A stretch of DNA of 64,000 nt from Tunturibacter gelidoferens. GTDB taxonomy: Bacteria > Acidobacteriota > Terriglobia > Terriglobales > Acidobacteriaceae. The position numbers and the translations under genes were made by a program. This document shows, piece after piece, positions 28,551 to 36,788 of this stretch. The DNA lies in assembly GCF_040358255.1 (NCBI RefSeq), contig NZ_CP132938.1, forward strand, positions 3,224,001-3,288,000, given 5' to 3'. The notes under the pieces were generated by a model. It saw nothing but the letters and a program-made list of their open reading frames with translations. It was not told the DNA's origin and did not search any database. Numbering within the stretch: position 1 is the first letter of the stretch; each line of letters begins with the position of its first letter.

Positions 28551-28900
28551 AGAGGCGCGCTTCTGACCCAGTCCCTCTTGCGCCTTGTGTGACAGCCCAG
28601 TTAGCACACGTTCGAGGGGCGGGCTGAGCTGGGCTTGATCAATTGAAAGTCGAGTCGGGTTGATCAATTGCAGTCCTTCAATCCTCTCTCCCGGTCGCCG
28701 GACGATCTGTCCCCGTCTGATCGACTTATTTTCGTGACAAATCAACGCATGAGACCCATGCGAAAGATTGCAGACCCAAAGTGGAAAAGATTTTCATTTT
28801 GGGCAATCTTTTAGCGTTCTGCAGTCGAAGGTTTGCGCACTCTGTCTCTGACGACGGTAGAAAACTCCCAAAATTGCAGAATTTTCTAATCCTTTGTGAA
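28551..28900. other. Intergenic region with paired TTGATCAATTG boxes and an upstream inverted repeat
   Basis: No convincing gene: open frames on both strands are short, overlap one another and lack ribosome sites. Two exact copies of TTGATCAATTG lie at 28635-28645 and 28660-28670, 25 bp apart. An interrupted inverted repeat, AAAGATTGC (28763-28771) with GCAATCTTT (28803-28811), encloses CCAAA/TTTGG. These lie 90-270 bp upstream of the sigma-54-type promoter, the range where enhancer-binding proteins bind, but that role is inference. Confidence 0.5.
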
Positions 28901-28916
28901 TGGTTCGCGACTTGCA
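28901..28916 (+). promoter_or_regulatory. Sigma-54 (-24/-12) type promoter upstream of the PEP-CTERM gene
   Basis: TGGTTCGCGACTTGCA fits the sigma-54 consensus TGGCAC-N5-TTGCA, with the invariant GG and GC elements separated by exactly 10 bp. It implies a transcript with a ~170-nt leader before the PEP-CTERM start codon. PEP-CTERM genes in other bacteria are often linked to the sigma-54-dependent regulator PrsR, which makes the match more credible. Confidence 0.6.
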
Positions 28917-29097
28917 ATGACGAAGGGCGAGGTAAGCATTTCGCAATGAATGGCCAGAAGTCACGGACCAAAACGGGAATGGACGCTGGCTCAACTAATC
29001 GATATTTCTGCAGATTCGAATGCCCGAACCCGGGTGGGATTTGCGGAAACAGGGTGCGGTACGGCTCTGCCAACAGTTTTTTCCGGGAGTTTTCTTG

Positions 29098-29730
29098 ATG
29101 AAATTTGCATTGCTTGTTCCAATCCTCTGTCTTGGTGTTGCTTCAATGGCCGCGAAAGCCGACACACTCACTCTCAACAATGGGACGGTCAATCCTTCCG
29201 GCGGCAGCGCGGAGATCTATCCCTATTCGTTTCAGCTTGGTACTTCCTCCGGCACGTCGACGGTGAATCTGATGTGCCTCAACTACAACCGCGAAATCTC
29301 CGCCGGTGAGACCTGGAGCATCACCGAAGAGAGCATACCCACGGGAAACTCCGTGACGGATCAGGACTACCGCGCCGATGCGATTCTCTACTCCGAGATT
29401 CTTCATCCACAAGCGGGAGTGAGCGCAAGCGAAGTTCAGTACGCCGAATGGAGCATCTTCGATTCGGCCGACCTGACGGGAAATTCGTTATTTGATTCTA
29501 CGGCGCAAATCCTGGCCAGCAATGCATTGAACGCGGCCAACAACCAGCAGTTGATCAACTCCGGCTACTTCAATCAGTTCACTCTATACATTCCTTCGGA
29601 CGACACGTCTTCGGGGCCACAGGAGTTTATCGGTACAGCGACGACTCCAGAGCCCTCAAGCCTGATGTTGTTCGGTTCGGGGTTGATCGGAATGGCAGGA
29701 GTGCTCCGCCGTAAATTAGTTCGCGCATAA
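29098..29730 (+). CDS. PEP-CTERM sorting-domain protein
   Basis: A 210-residue exported protein. The signal peptide is at 1-21 (FALLVPILCLGVASMAAKA) and the mature region is Ser/Thr/Asn-rich and beta-like. The C-terminal tripartite sorting signal is complete: TPEPSS, a membrane helix LMLFGSGLIGMAGVL and the basic RRKLVRA. By family it is processed by an exosortase during export to the surface or extracellular matrix; no exosortase is in the window. CGGGAG ten bases upstream supports ATG 29098. The function of the mature domain is unknown. Confidence 0.88.
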   Translation: MKFALLVPILCLGVASMAAKADTLTLNNGTVNPSGGSAEIYPYSFQLGTSSGTSTVNLMCLNYNREISAGETWSITEESIPTGNSVTDQDYRADAILYSEILHPQAGVSASEVQYAEWSIFDSADLTGNSLFDSTAQILASNALNAANNQQLINSGYFNQFTLYIPSDDTSSGPQEFIGTATTPEPSSLMLFGSGLIGMAGVLRRKLVRA

Positions 29731-29868
29731 GTTGAGTCAAAATTTTTGGCCTTCCAGTTGCTCTTACACAGTCGTCTGCTTCGCTGTTGGAAAGCAAATG
29801 TTCAGCGGTTACACCAGGTTAAGAAATCTATTTCAGTTACATACCCACTCTTTGGGGAAGGAGGCAAT

Positions 29869-29958
29869 ATGTATCTTTTGTTCTCGCCAGCGATGGCAGC
29901 AGTTCTGGTCATCGGCGTTATTCAACTTCGCGATCATTTTGTAGCGGCAGCCAAATAA
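29869..29958 (+). CDS. Small single-pass membrane peptide (29 residues)
   Basis: A short frame, MYLLFSPAMAAVLVIGVIQ followed by LRDHFVAAAK, preceded by a near-consensus ribosome site AAGGAGG five bases before ATG 29869. The first 19 residues can form one membrane helix and the tail is short and mixed-charge. It lies 138 bp after the PEP-CTERM gene and is closed by an intrinsic terminator, so it may be the last gene of that unit. A longer version starting at 29746 is possible but lacks a ribosome site. No homolog known to me. Confidence 0.55.
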   Translation: MYLLFSPAMAAVLVIGVIQLRDHFVAAAK

Positions 29959-29983
29959 GTTCGTAGCGCGTAATCCCTCACGG

Positions 29984-30010
29984 AGGTCAGGCTTAGCCTG
30001 GCCTCTTTTT
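29984..30010 (+). terminator. Intrinsic terminator
   Basis: Nine-pair stem AGGTCAGGC / GCCTGGCCT (one T-G pair) with a TTA loop and CTTTTT after it, 25 bp beyond the small membrane peptide. Confidence 0.85.
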
Positions 30011-30084
30011 CCAGGCTCTCGAGGAGCGATGTTCTGACCGCTCCGAAGTGGCGGTCTCGTCTGCGACGCTGAGGGTCGGTCAGC

Positions 30085-31314
30085 TCACGAATTTGTTTCG
30101 AAAGGCGTGTTAGCTTTGGCCGTGACGATGCCGGAGAGAAGAAGAAGAAGAGCTGATCCTGCGGCTGGTACAACCAACCCGACGCGAAGACCATGGAAGT
30201 AAGTGGAACACACGCCGGTCAGCCAGGGCAGTACTGCTCCTCCGACAGAGGCGCTGGCGAAGAGAACGCCAAGTCGTTTGTGATTTCCGGTGCGGGCAAG
30301 CATGAAGGAGACCAAAAGCGGAAAGACCGGGGCGAGGGTGAATCCACCGAGAATTGTAAGCGCGATGACCCCGGACCCCGAAGGATGTGCGATGGAACAG
30401 AACAGTCCTTCGGTGATAAGAAGCAGCAGCAGGCAAAGCCTGTATAAAGCTCTCTCGCTGAGGACGGTCATGAGGGCTGCCACGAGCAGTCGGCCAATCA
30501 GCTCTGCGATCCAGAAGTAGGTAGCGATAGAAGATGCCTGGAGCGATGAGCTGGAACGAATGGCGTAACTGGGTAGCCATCCGCCGAGCGAGTTCTCGAC
30601 GCCGACGTAAAGAAACATTGCAGCGGCGAAGGAGATCAACGGCAGCAAAGGCAGGGGGAATCGCGGATCTGCCGTTGCATATTCTGATCCCGACCGTTCC
30701 GATGCTGCGGAAGACACGAAAGAGGTTCCTGCACGAGGCAATGCGATTGAATACAACGAGGCTGCGACAAGAAGCGTTGCGATAACAAATAAGAAGCGCC
30801 GCATGCCGCCGGCTGCTGTGACGTATATCAGTAGAGGGCACGCGATTGCACCTAGCCCCCATGCGACGTTTAAGACGGCAAGAAGCTTCGCACGGATGGC
30901 AGGAAGTGTGGTTCCTGCGATGATATTCCCGGCGGTGAGACCGGTCCCGAGGCCGACTCCGATACAGAAGAGGGCGATGTGCGCCGCCCCGAAGCCTAGC
31001 CAGGTAAGTGCAATGCATCCAGCTGCGGAGAGGATCGATCCGTAGATCAGGCTTGCGCGAAGATTGCGAGCGGCGATCCACGCGCCGCAGAGTTGGCCGA
31101 TAAAGTCAGCGGTGAAGAGGGTGCCTGCCTGCGCGTCCTGAATCTGCCAATGCTGGATGAGCTGCGGCAGCAGAGGGCCCAACATAACCGTGACCGTGCC
31201 AGCTACGAGAAAATAGAAGTAAGCTGGGCCAAGCGTGCGAAGGATTATCGGGCGGTTCGGGCTCAGTTGGGAGGCTTCCGACTGGACTAGTTGCAAAGCT
31301 CTCCTATCGACCAT
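30085..31314 (-). CDS. MFS transporter
   Basis: A 409-residue major-facilitator permease with about twelve membrane segments. The first is at ~28-48 (GPAYFYFLVAGTVTVMLGPLLP), and the GAWIAARNLRAS stretch stands in the conserved loop 2-3 position. A central hydrophilic loop (~200-220) divides two six-helix halves. Its start codon overlaps the end of the LacI gene by 11 bp, indicating translational coupling in one operon. With a TonB receptor on the other side of LacI, the likely role is inner-membrane uptake of a sugar or related compound, by context only. Confidence 0.87.
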   Translation of the reverse strand: MVDRRALQLVQSEASQLSPNRPIILRTLGPAYFYFLVAGTVTVMLGPLLPQLIQHWQIQDAQAGTLFTADFIGQLCGAWIAARNLRASLIYGSILSAAGCIALTWLGFGAAHIALFCIGVGLGTGLTAGNIIAGTTLPAIRAKLLAVLNVAWGLGAIACPLLIYVTAAGGMRRFLFVIATLLVAASLYSIALPRAGTSFVSSAASERSGSEYATADPRFPLPLLPLISFAAAMFLYVGVENSLGGWLPSYAIRSSSSLQASSIATYFWIAELIGRLLVAALMTVLSERALYRLCLLLLLITEGLFCSIAHPSGSGVIALTILGGFTLAPVFPLLVSFMLARTGNHKRLGVLFASASVGGAVLPWLTGVCSTYFHGLRVGLVVPAAGSALLLLLSGIVTAKANTPFETNS

Positions 31315-32380
31315 CGCCTCGCCGTGACCGGGATGTGCTTGGAATGGCTGCGGTCGATTCTCTCACGACCAGCTCTGGTTCAAACCATACTTCATGTGGA
31401 TACGGTTCGTCTGGGCACTGAATCCGTTTGATAAGCAGTTGTGCGGCCGCCCAACCCATCTTATGGAGAGGCTGGCGAACGGTGGTGAGGCGAGGGTTGA
31501 AGTATTCAGCAACGATAATATCGTCGAAGCCGATGACCGAGATGTCGCGCGGACAGGAGAGGCCGGCGTCTTGAATTGCGCGAATGGCCCCGATGGCGGC
31601 GGTATCGTTGAAGCAAAAGAGGGCAGTGAAGTCATGGGTGCGAGCGAGCAGCTCTCGCATGGGCGGGTAGCCAAGCTCGGGCGACCAGAGGTTCTTCTCC
31701 AGATAGATGCAAAGCTCAGGGCGTATCGTGATCCCAAGGTCGTTCGCTGTGCTGACGATGGATGCCCACCGGGCTTCGGAGTCCAAAGAGTAACGCTGGC
31801 CCTTCATGAAAGCGATCTTGCGATGGCCGAGGTCGTAAAGGTGGCGGAGAGCTTTTTTAGCTGCAAAGTCGTGATCGAGCATGATGTTGGAGACGCCCGG
31901 TTCCTGGCTGTGGGAGGAGACTCCGACGACGGGGAGGGAAACGTTGACTGAGAGTTCCGTGTTGACCAGGAGAAAGCCATCGACGCGGCGGCTCATGAGA
32001 AGCTCCTGATACTCCTCCCGCAAGTCGGCGCGGCCGAGGTGGCTGACGGTGAAGTAGAGAAAGCCCTCCTGAAGGAGATATTGCTCGACGCCGAGCATAA
32101 CGCCGGTGAAGTAACCTTCGCTGAGTTCCGGGACGATCACACCGATGGTGTTGGTAAGGCGAGTGCGGAGCATGCGGGCATGCAGGTTGGGACGGTACTC
32201 GAATTTCTTTGCGGCGTCGAGAACTCGCTCCCTGGTTGCCGGTGAAATCGACTTCGCGACGGGGGAGTTATTGAGAACGATCGAGATCGTGGCCGGGGAG
32301 AGGTCGAGATACTCTGCCAGAGTCTTGAGCGTTACGGGTTTGCCGGCGTCCGGCTTGCTGTCCTTACTTTGTACTTTCAT
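31304..32380 (-). CDS. LacI-family transcriptional regulator
   Basis: A 358-residue repressor/activator. The N-terminal helix-turn-helix and hinge (~15-65) reads VTLKTLAEYLDLSPATISIV, then NNSP and RERVLDAAKKFEYRPN. The periplasmic-binding-protein-like effector domain (~75-340) has NTIGVIVPEL, DHDFAAKKALRHLYDLGHRK, CFNDTAAIGAIRAIQDAGL and ISVIGFDDI. GGAG precedes two adjacent ATGs; the second (32380) has better spacing. It is divergent from the TonB receptor and coupled to the MFS gene, and is expected to control both in response to a sugar ligand. Confidence 0.9.
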   Translation of the reverse strand: MKVQSKDSKPDAGKPVTLKTLAEYLDLSPATISIVLNNSPVAKSISPATRERVLDAAKKFEYRPNLHARMLRTRLTNTIGVIVPELSEGYFTGVMLGVEQYLLQEGFLYFTVSHLGRADLREEYQELLMSRRVDGFLLVNTELSVNVSLPVVGVSSHSQEPGVSNIMLDHDFAAKKALRHLYDLGHRKIAFMKGQRYSLDSEARWASIVSTANDLGITIRPELCIYLEKNLWSPELGYPPMRELLARTHDFTALFCFNDTAAIGAIRAIQDAGLSCPRDISVIGFDDIIVAEYFNPRLTTVRQPLHKMGWAAAQLLIKRIQCPDEPYPHEVWFEPELVVRESTAAIPSTSRSRRGDGR

Positions 32381-33018
32381 CATGCTCCGGCAAATCTTCC
32401 TTTTACGTACGGCAACAGTTGTACACCCTTGATCCGAAAGCGGGGAACAGGAACCTGACAGGTTGAGAGAGTAGTAACGAACCATACCCAATTACAGAAA
32501 AAAGACAATTCAGGGATTTCGGGGTGACAAAGCTGCAGGGGTATCCTAATAAATTTCTCTATATCGACCGCTGTGGATCTCTTTTCGCGAGCGGAAGGAC
32601 GTCGGGATAGCCGTCGGCAATCATCGCCCATCGGTTCGTTAGCACATGGCTCTAACCTTCGTCTTAGAGAGCGCTGAGGCGGGAACAAATCGTTCTCGGA
32701 GGGCGATACTGCGTAGAAATTGTCGCCTGACACGAGATTTTTTAGAAAAGAAATATGAGTGTAATGACGCTGAAATATTGACAGCTTTCAGCTGGCATGA
32801 AACTTTATATATCACACAATAGATTCCATCGTGGGATCGGTCGCAGCCCCGGTTTTTGATAGATAAACAGAGGGCAAACAAGACCGGACCACCGGCGTTG
32901 CTTAGGGCCATCGGGTGTGTTCTTGCACACTTACAACGATCAGAAGCTCTATTTCATCAGCCGTATTTCTTCCGAGTGAGTTGCCGGAGGGGATACGTGT
33001 ATCCGCAGGAGGCTTGAA
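32381..33018. other. Long divergent regulatory region between LacI and TonB-receptor genes
   Basis: About 640 bp without a convincing gene. It contains an inverted repeat GCTGAAA-N10-TTTCAGC at 32769-32792 enclosing TTGACA (32778-32783), with an AT-rich block (32804-32812) 20 bp further on. A perfect palindrome GGATACGTGTATCC at 32991-33004 lies just before the receptor's ribosome site. Both symmetric sites are candidates for LacI or structural control; neither can be assigned from sequence alone. Confidence 0.5.
32991..33004. promoter_or_regulatory. Perfect 14-bp palindrome beside the TonB-receptor ribosome site
   Basis: GGATACGTGTATCC is exactly self-complementary and ends two bases before the AGGAGG-like ribosome site of the receptor gene. 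It could be an operator or an mRNA hairpin that influences translation. Confidence 0.5.
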
Positions 33019-36000
33019 ATGAATGCTTCACGGAAGTTCTCAAACAGGTTGTTCATCCTGATCGCGTTACTGACGGTGAGCGTTGGTATCTGCTCTGCGC
33101 AGTCGACAGCGACCTTGTCCGGTACGGTGACCGATCCAAGCGGCGCCGTAGTGCCGGGAGCGCATGTGAAGGTCCACTCGGTTGCGACGGGGCTTGATCG
33201 CGTGGTCGTGACCGATGGATCTGGAATCTACGGGGTTCCGTCCCTCCAACCTGGGATATATGACGTGCAGGTTTCTGCGGATGGGTTCAGTCTCTATACC
33301 CTGCAAAGGGTCAATCTGGAGGTCGATCAAAAAGCTTCGGTCAACGCTCAACTCTCTCTGTCGTCGGCAGGGGCGATTGTTCAGGTGGATAGCGGCGCGG
33401 TGCAGATCGAGACGCAGACGATGACTGTTGGACAGGTGATCGATAAGACCACCGTTCAAGAGATTCCTTTGAATGGACGTCACTTTCTCGATCTGACGGT
33501 GCTAACCCCTGGGGGTGTGGTCGCCCCCACTGCAGGAAGTTTGACAGGGGCAAGCCGTGGATTGGGAGCTAACTCCTTCATCACCGCAGGAAATCGAGAA
33601 GACTCGGTGAACTTCCAGATCAACGGCGTGAACCTCAATGACATGAGTCAGAATCAGATCACCTTCCAGCCCTCCATCAATACGACCTCTGAGTTCAAGA
33701 TCGATAACTCGACCTTTAGCGCGGAGTATGGCAGAAGTTCTGGTTCGATCGTGAACATTAGCACGCGGTCGGGTACGAATGAGCTGCATGGGGAGGTGTT
33801 TGACTACTTCCGCAACGAAGCCCTGGACGCACGGAACTACTTCAATCGGCCAAATGGTACGTCGAGTGGCGATAAAGCGCCCTTGAAGCGAAACAACTTC
33901 GGAGCTGCCGTTGGTGGACCCATTTGGAAGGGTCACACATTCTTCTTCGCGAGCTACGAGGGTCTGCGTCAGCGTCAGGGGATTCTGCAGAACGGCACGG
34001 TCTTCTCGCCTGCGGTGCGAAATACAATCGCGACGAGCGGTGCACCGGCTGCACAGTCCCTTCTGGCTCTGGTTCCTGCCCCGAACAACGGGAACCAGTA
34101 CGTTGCATTTACGCCAGGACCGGTAAATATTGATCAGGGCACCATCGACATCCTTCATCAGATCAGTTCGAATGATCAGTTGCACGGGTTCTATGCGTAC
34201 CAGAAGGACGTTCGCACGGAGCCAAACCTCCAGGGCAATACGATCCCCGGCTTCGGCGATCACCGTACCGGAAGCCGGCAGATTTTGACTCTAAATGAGA
34301 CACACGTCTTCAATCCGAACTTCGTGAATGAGGCGCGTCTCGGATTCAACCGGATCGTCATCAGCTTTACACCCGCAAATCAACTGAATCCTCAGGACTT
34401 TCATATTGGCGACGATATCACCACCGCGATAGGGATTCCGCAGATCACCGTGACGGATGTAGGCACCGGTCTGAACTTCGGTGGTCCTTCCGGCTTTCCG
34501 CAAGGCAGGTCCGATACATTCGGTGTCTTCTCCGATGCTGCAACTTTTCTGAAGGGGAGACATAGCATCAAATTCGGCGGTGAGTTCCGTCGCTTTCTGG
34601 GGGCGAGTTTTGCCTCCGACACCGGGACCATTACCTACGACACGACAGCGCATTTTGAACAGGATCTGGCTACAGGCTTCACGATCACGCCGCAAACCAT
34701 CGATAGCCGTATCTATGTGAACGCCGCAGGTCTTTTTGTTCAGGACAACTTCAAACTGACGCCAAGCCTGACCCTGGAGTACGGCTTGCGGTTTGAGTGG
34801 AACGGTACCCCGACAGAAGGCGCGAACCGCCTAGTCATCTTCAATCCTAGTACCGTGTCGCTCATCCAAACTGGAACGAATGGTGTGGGTGGCATCTACC
34901 CGCAAAATTACAACTACGAGCCTCGGCTGGGCTTTGCGTGGGACGTCTTCCGCACCGGTAAGACGGTCGTTCGTGGTGGCTACGCCTACATGGCAGATCA
35001 GCCTGTGTCTGGCGTTGTAAGTGGTCTAGCGTCGAATCCACCGTTCAGCACCAAGGTTAGCTATGCCAATACGAAGGCGCCTATTCCAGTGGAGTCGCTT
35101 TTTGCATCGGCGACGGCGGCTGGTATCGCGATCAGCTCTACTAATCCGAATCTGAAGAATGCTTACACCCAGACCTACAACCTGAACTTGCAGCAGGAGT
35201 CACCCTGGGGGATCGTGACGTCGATTGGCTACTACGGATCTGTCGGAAGACATCTCCGTGCGCAGACCAACGAGAATCAACCGAATGCCGCGGGTATCCG
35301 ACCATTCCCAGTTCTCTCCAGTACCAGCCCGATCAAGCCGGGAATCTCGTCGAACTCGAACATCGCGGAGATCAATGACGTAGGGTCATCGAGCTACAAC
35401 GCGCTTTGGCTGGTCGCGACGAAGAATGCCGGCCACGGATTGCAGTTCAATATGAACTACACATGGTCCAAATCGCTCGATACCAATTCGCTAGGATCGC
35501 AGGGAGGCTATACGTTCCAAGACAGTAATAACCCCGCCGGCAACTATGGTCCCTCCGACTTCGATACTCGGAACCACTACGCTGGAAATGCGATCTATAA
35601 CTTGCCGTTCAAGGGGAATCGCTTTGTTGAAGGTTTCAGTCTATCCACGATCGTTCAGTATCAGACTGGCAATCCTATCAACCTGACCTACAACACATCG
35701 ACCTTCACTGGAGTGGCTAACGTGATTCGGCCGAATCTTGTGGGTCCGGTAGCGACAAAGAAGATTCAGACCGGAATCGCAAATGTCACTTTCATTCAGT
35801 CCAAAGTGTGTCCAATCGGTCCGACCCTTGCGGTTCCTGCCGGATGCAGCTTCCAGAATCCGGCGACGCGGGCTACTTCTACTTCCGCGGTCGTGTCAAC
35901 GGGGTTAGGAGATATCGCTCGAAATGCCATTACGGGGCCTGGATTCGCGGATGTCGATATGTCGCTTGAGAAGAATACGAAGATCACGGAACGTGTGACC

Positions 36001-36168
36001 TTCAAGCTTCGCATCGATACCTTCGATATTCTCAACCATCCGAACTTTGGCCAGCCCTCGGGGAATACCGCGGGATCGACCTTTGGGCAGATCTCCTCTA
36101 CTCGCTTCGCGACGAGCGACGGCGGATCTTCTCGTCAACTTCAGCTAAGCGGCAAGGTCGTCTTCTAA
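33019..36168 (+). CDS. Oar-type TonB-dependent receptor with carboxypeptidase-regulatory domain
   Basis: A 1049-residue outer-membrane receptor. Order of parts: signal peptide (~1-28), carboxypeptidase-regulatory-like domain (~33-120, LSGTVTDPSGAVVPGAHVKV), TonB plug (~135-240, TVQEIPLNGRHFLDLTVLTPG; GRSSGSIVNISTRSGTNELHG) and a long beta-barrel ending in the C-terminal phenylalanine (LSGKVVF). This architecture is the expanded Acidobacteria/Bacteroidota type, generally used for oligosaccharide or large-ligand import. GGAGGCTTGAA precedes ATG 33019. Divergent LacI and MFS genes suggest a carbohydrate utilisation locus. Two cysteines near 927 and 935 could form a disulfide. Confidence 0.93.
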   Translation: MNASRKFSNRLFILIALLTVSVGICSAQSTATLSGTVTDPSGAVVPGAHVKVHSVATGLDRVVVTDGSGIYGVPSLQPGIYDVQVSADGFSLYTLQRVNLEVDQKASVNAQLSLSSAGAIVQVDSGAVQIETQTMTVGQVIDKTTVQEIPLNGRHFLDLTVLTPGGVVAPTAGSLTGASRGLGANSFITAGNREDSVNFQINGVNLNDMSQNQITFQPSINTTSEFKIDNSTFSAEYGRSSGSIVNISTRSGTNELHGEVFDYFRNEALDARNYFNRPNGTSSGDKAPLKRNNFGAAVGGPIWKGHTFFFASYEGLRQRQGILQNGTVFSPAVRNTIATSGAPAAQSLLALVPAPNNGNQYVAFTPGPVNIDQGTIDILHQISSNDQLHGFYAYQKDVRTEPNLQGNTIPGFGDHRTGSRQILTLNETHVFNPNFVNEARLGFNRIVISFTPANQLNPQDFHIGDDITTAIGIPQITVTDVGTGLNFGGPSGFPQGRSDTFGVFSDAATFLKGRHSIKFGGEFRRFLGASFASDTGTITYDTTAHFEQDLATGFTITPQTIDSRIYVNAAGLFVQDNFKLTPSLTLEYGLRFEWNGTPTEGANRLVIFNPSTVSLIQTGTNGVGGIYPQNYNYEPRLGFAWDVFRTGKTVVRGGYAYMADQPVSGVVSGLASNPPFSTKVSYANTKAPIPVESLFASATAAGIAISSTNPNLKNAYTQTYNLNLQQESPWGIVTSIGYYGSVGRHLRAQTNENQPNAAGIRPFPVLSSTSPIKPGISSNSNIAEINDVGSSSYNALWLVATKNAGHGLQFNMNYTWSKSLDTNSLGSQGGYTFQDSNNPAGNYGPSDFDTRNHYAGNAIYNLPFKGNRFVEGFSLSTIVQYQTGNPINLTYNTSTFTGVANVIRPNLVGPVATKKIQTGIANVTFIQSKVCPIGPTLAVPAGCSFQNPATRATSTSAVVSTGLGDIARNAITGPGFADVDMSLEKNTKITERVTFKLRIDTFDILNHPNFGQPSGNTAGSTFGQISSTRFATSDGGSSRQLQLSGKVVF

Positions 36169-36188
36169 GGATGACATCAGCCACCACC

Positions 36189-36222
36189 CGCCTCGCTGAG
36201 ACCACTCAGCGAGGCGTTTTTT
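36189..36222 (+). terminator. Strong intrinsic terminator after the TonB receptor
   Basis: Perfect 12-bp stem CGCCTCGCTGAG / CTCAGCGAGGCG with ACCA loop and TTTTTT tail, 21 bp past the receptor stop. Confidence 0.93.
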
Positions 36223-36302
36223 ATGCCTGTGTCTCGCACTTTGAGCGGTCCATGGAATTATTGCCAGATGGTAAGGTCTGCTGCCGTTAGTCTGGATATC
36301 TG

Positions 36303-36779
36303 ATGATTGATGAGATCTCTCTTTGTGATTATCGTCCGACTTATCTCGATGCGATGCATCGCTTGGATCAGGACTGTTTCTCGCCGGAGTTTCGGTTTGA
36401 TAAGGAGTGGATGAGGGTTTTTGCCGAGGAGCCGGATGCCGTCGTTCGTGTCGCGGTAATTACGAATGGGGAGATTGTTGGTTTTGTAATCGTTCACATC
36501 GAGCAGATTGAAACGGAACAACGAGCTTATGTCGTGACGTTGGATGTGGCAGAGGGGTACAGAAGGCGGGGATTGGCTGGGAGACTTTTGCGGGATGCCG
36601 AGGAGCGCGCAACCGCTAGGGGAGCGCGGTGGATGGAGCTGCACGTGTTCTCAGGCAACGAGGGTGCAATCCGGTTCTATGAGCGCTCAGGGTACGGGCG
36701 AACCGGAGTAAGGCGCAGGTTTTATGGCAAATCCGGACTGGACGCTTTTGTATATCGTAAGTATCTGAAATTTGTGTGA
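36303..36779 (+). CDS. GNAT-family N-acetyltransferase (RimI-like)
   Basis: A 158-residue acetyltransferase. The acetyl-CoA-binding motif A is VTLDVAEGYRRRGLAGRLL, followed by motif B-like ELHVFSGNEGAIRFYERSGY, the arrangement of RimI-type enzymes that acetylate N-terminal amines of proteins. A true RimI assignment would need the ribosomal or tsaB context, absent here, so only the family is claimed. It is convergent with murA (9 bp between stops). Confidence 0.88.
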   Translation: MIDEISLCDYRPTYLDAMHRLDQDCFSPEFRFDKEWMRVFAEEPDAVVRVAVITNGEIVGFVIVHIEQIETEQRAYVVTLDVAEGYRRRGLAGRLLRDAEERATARGARWMELHVFSGNEGAIRFYERSGYGRTGVRRRFYGKSGLDAFVYRKYLKFV

Positions 36780-36788
36780 CTCCATCGG

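Noticed and set aside
28726..29073. Minus-strand 115-codon frame upstream of the PEP-CTERM gene
   Set aside because: It overlaps the sigma-54-type promoter, has no ribosome site and no recognisable sequence; competing frames exist on both strands.
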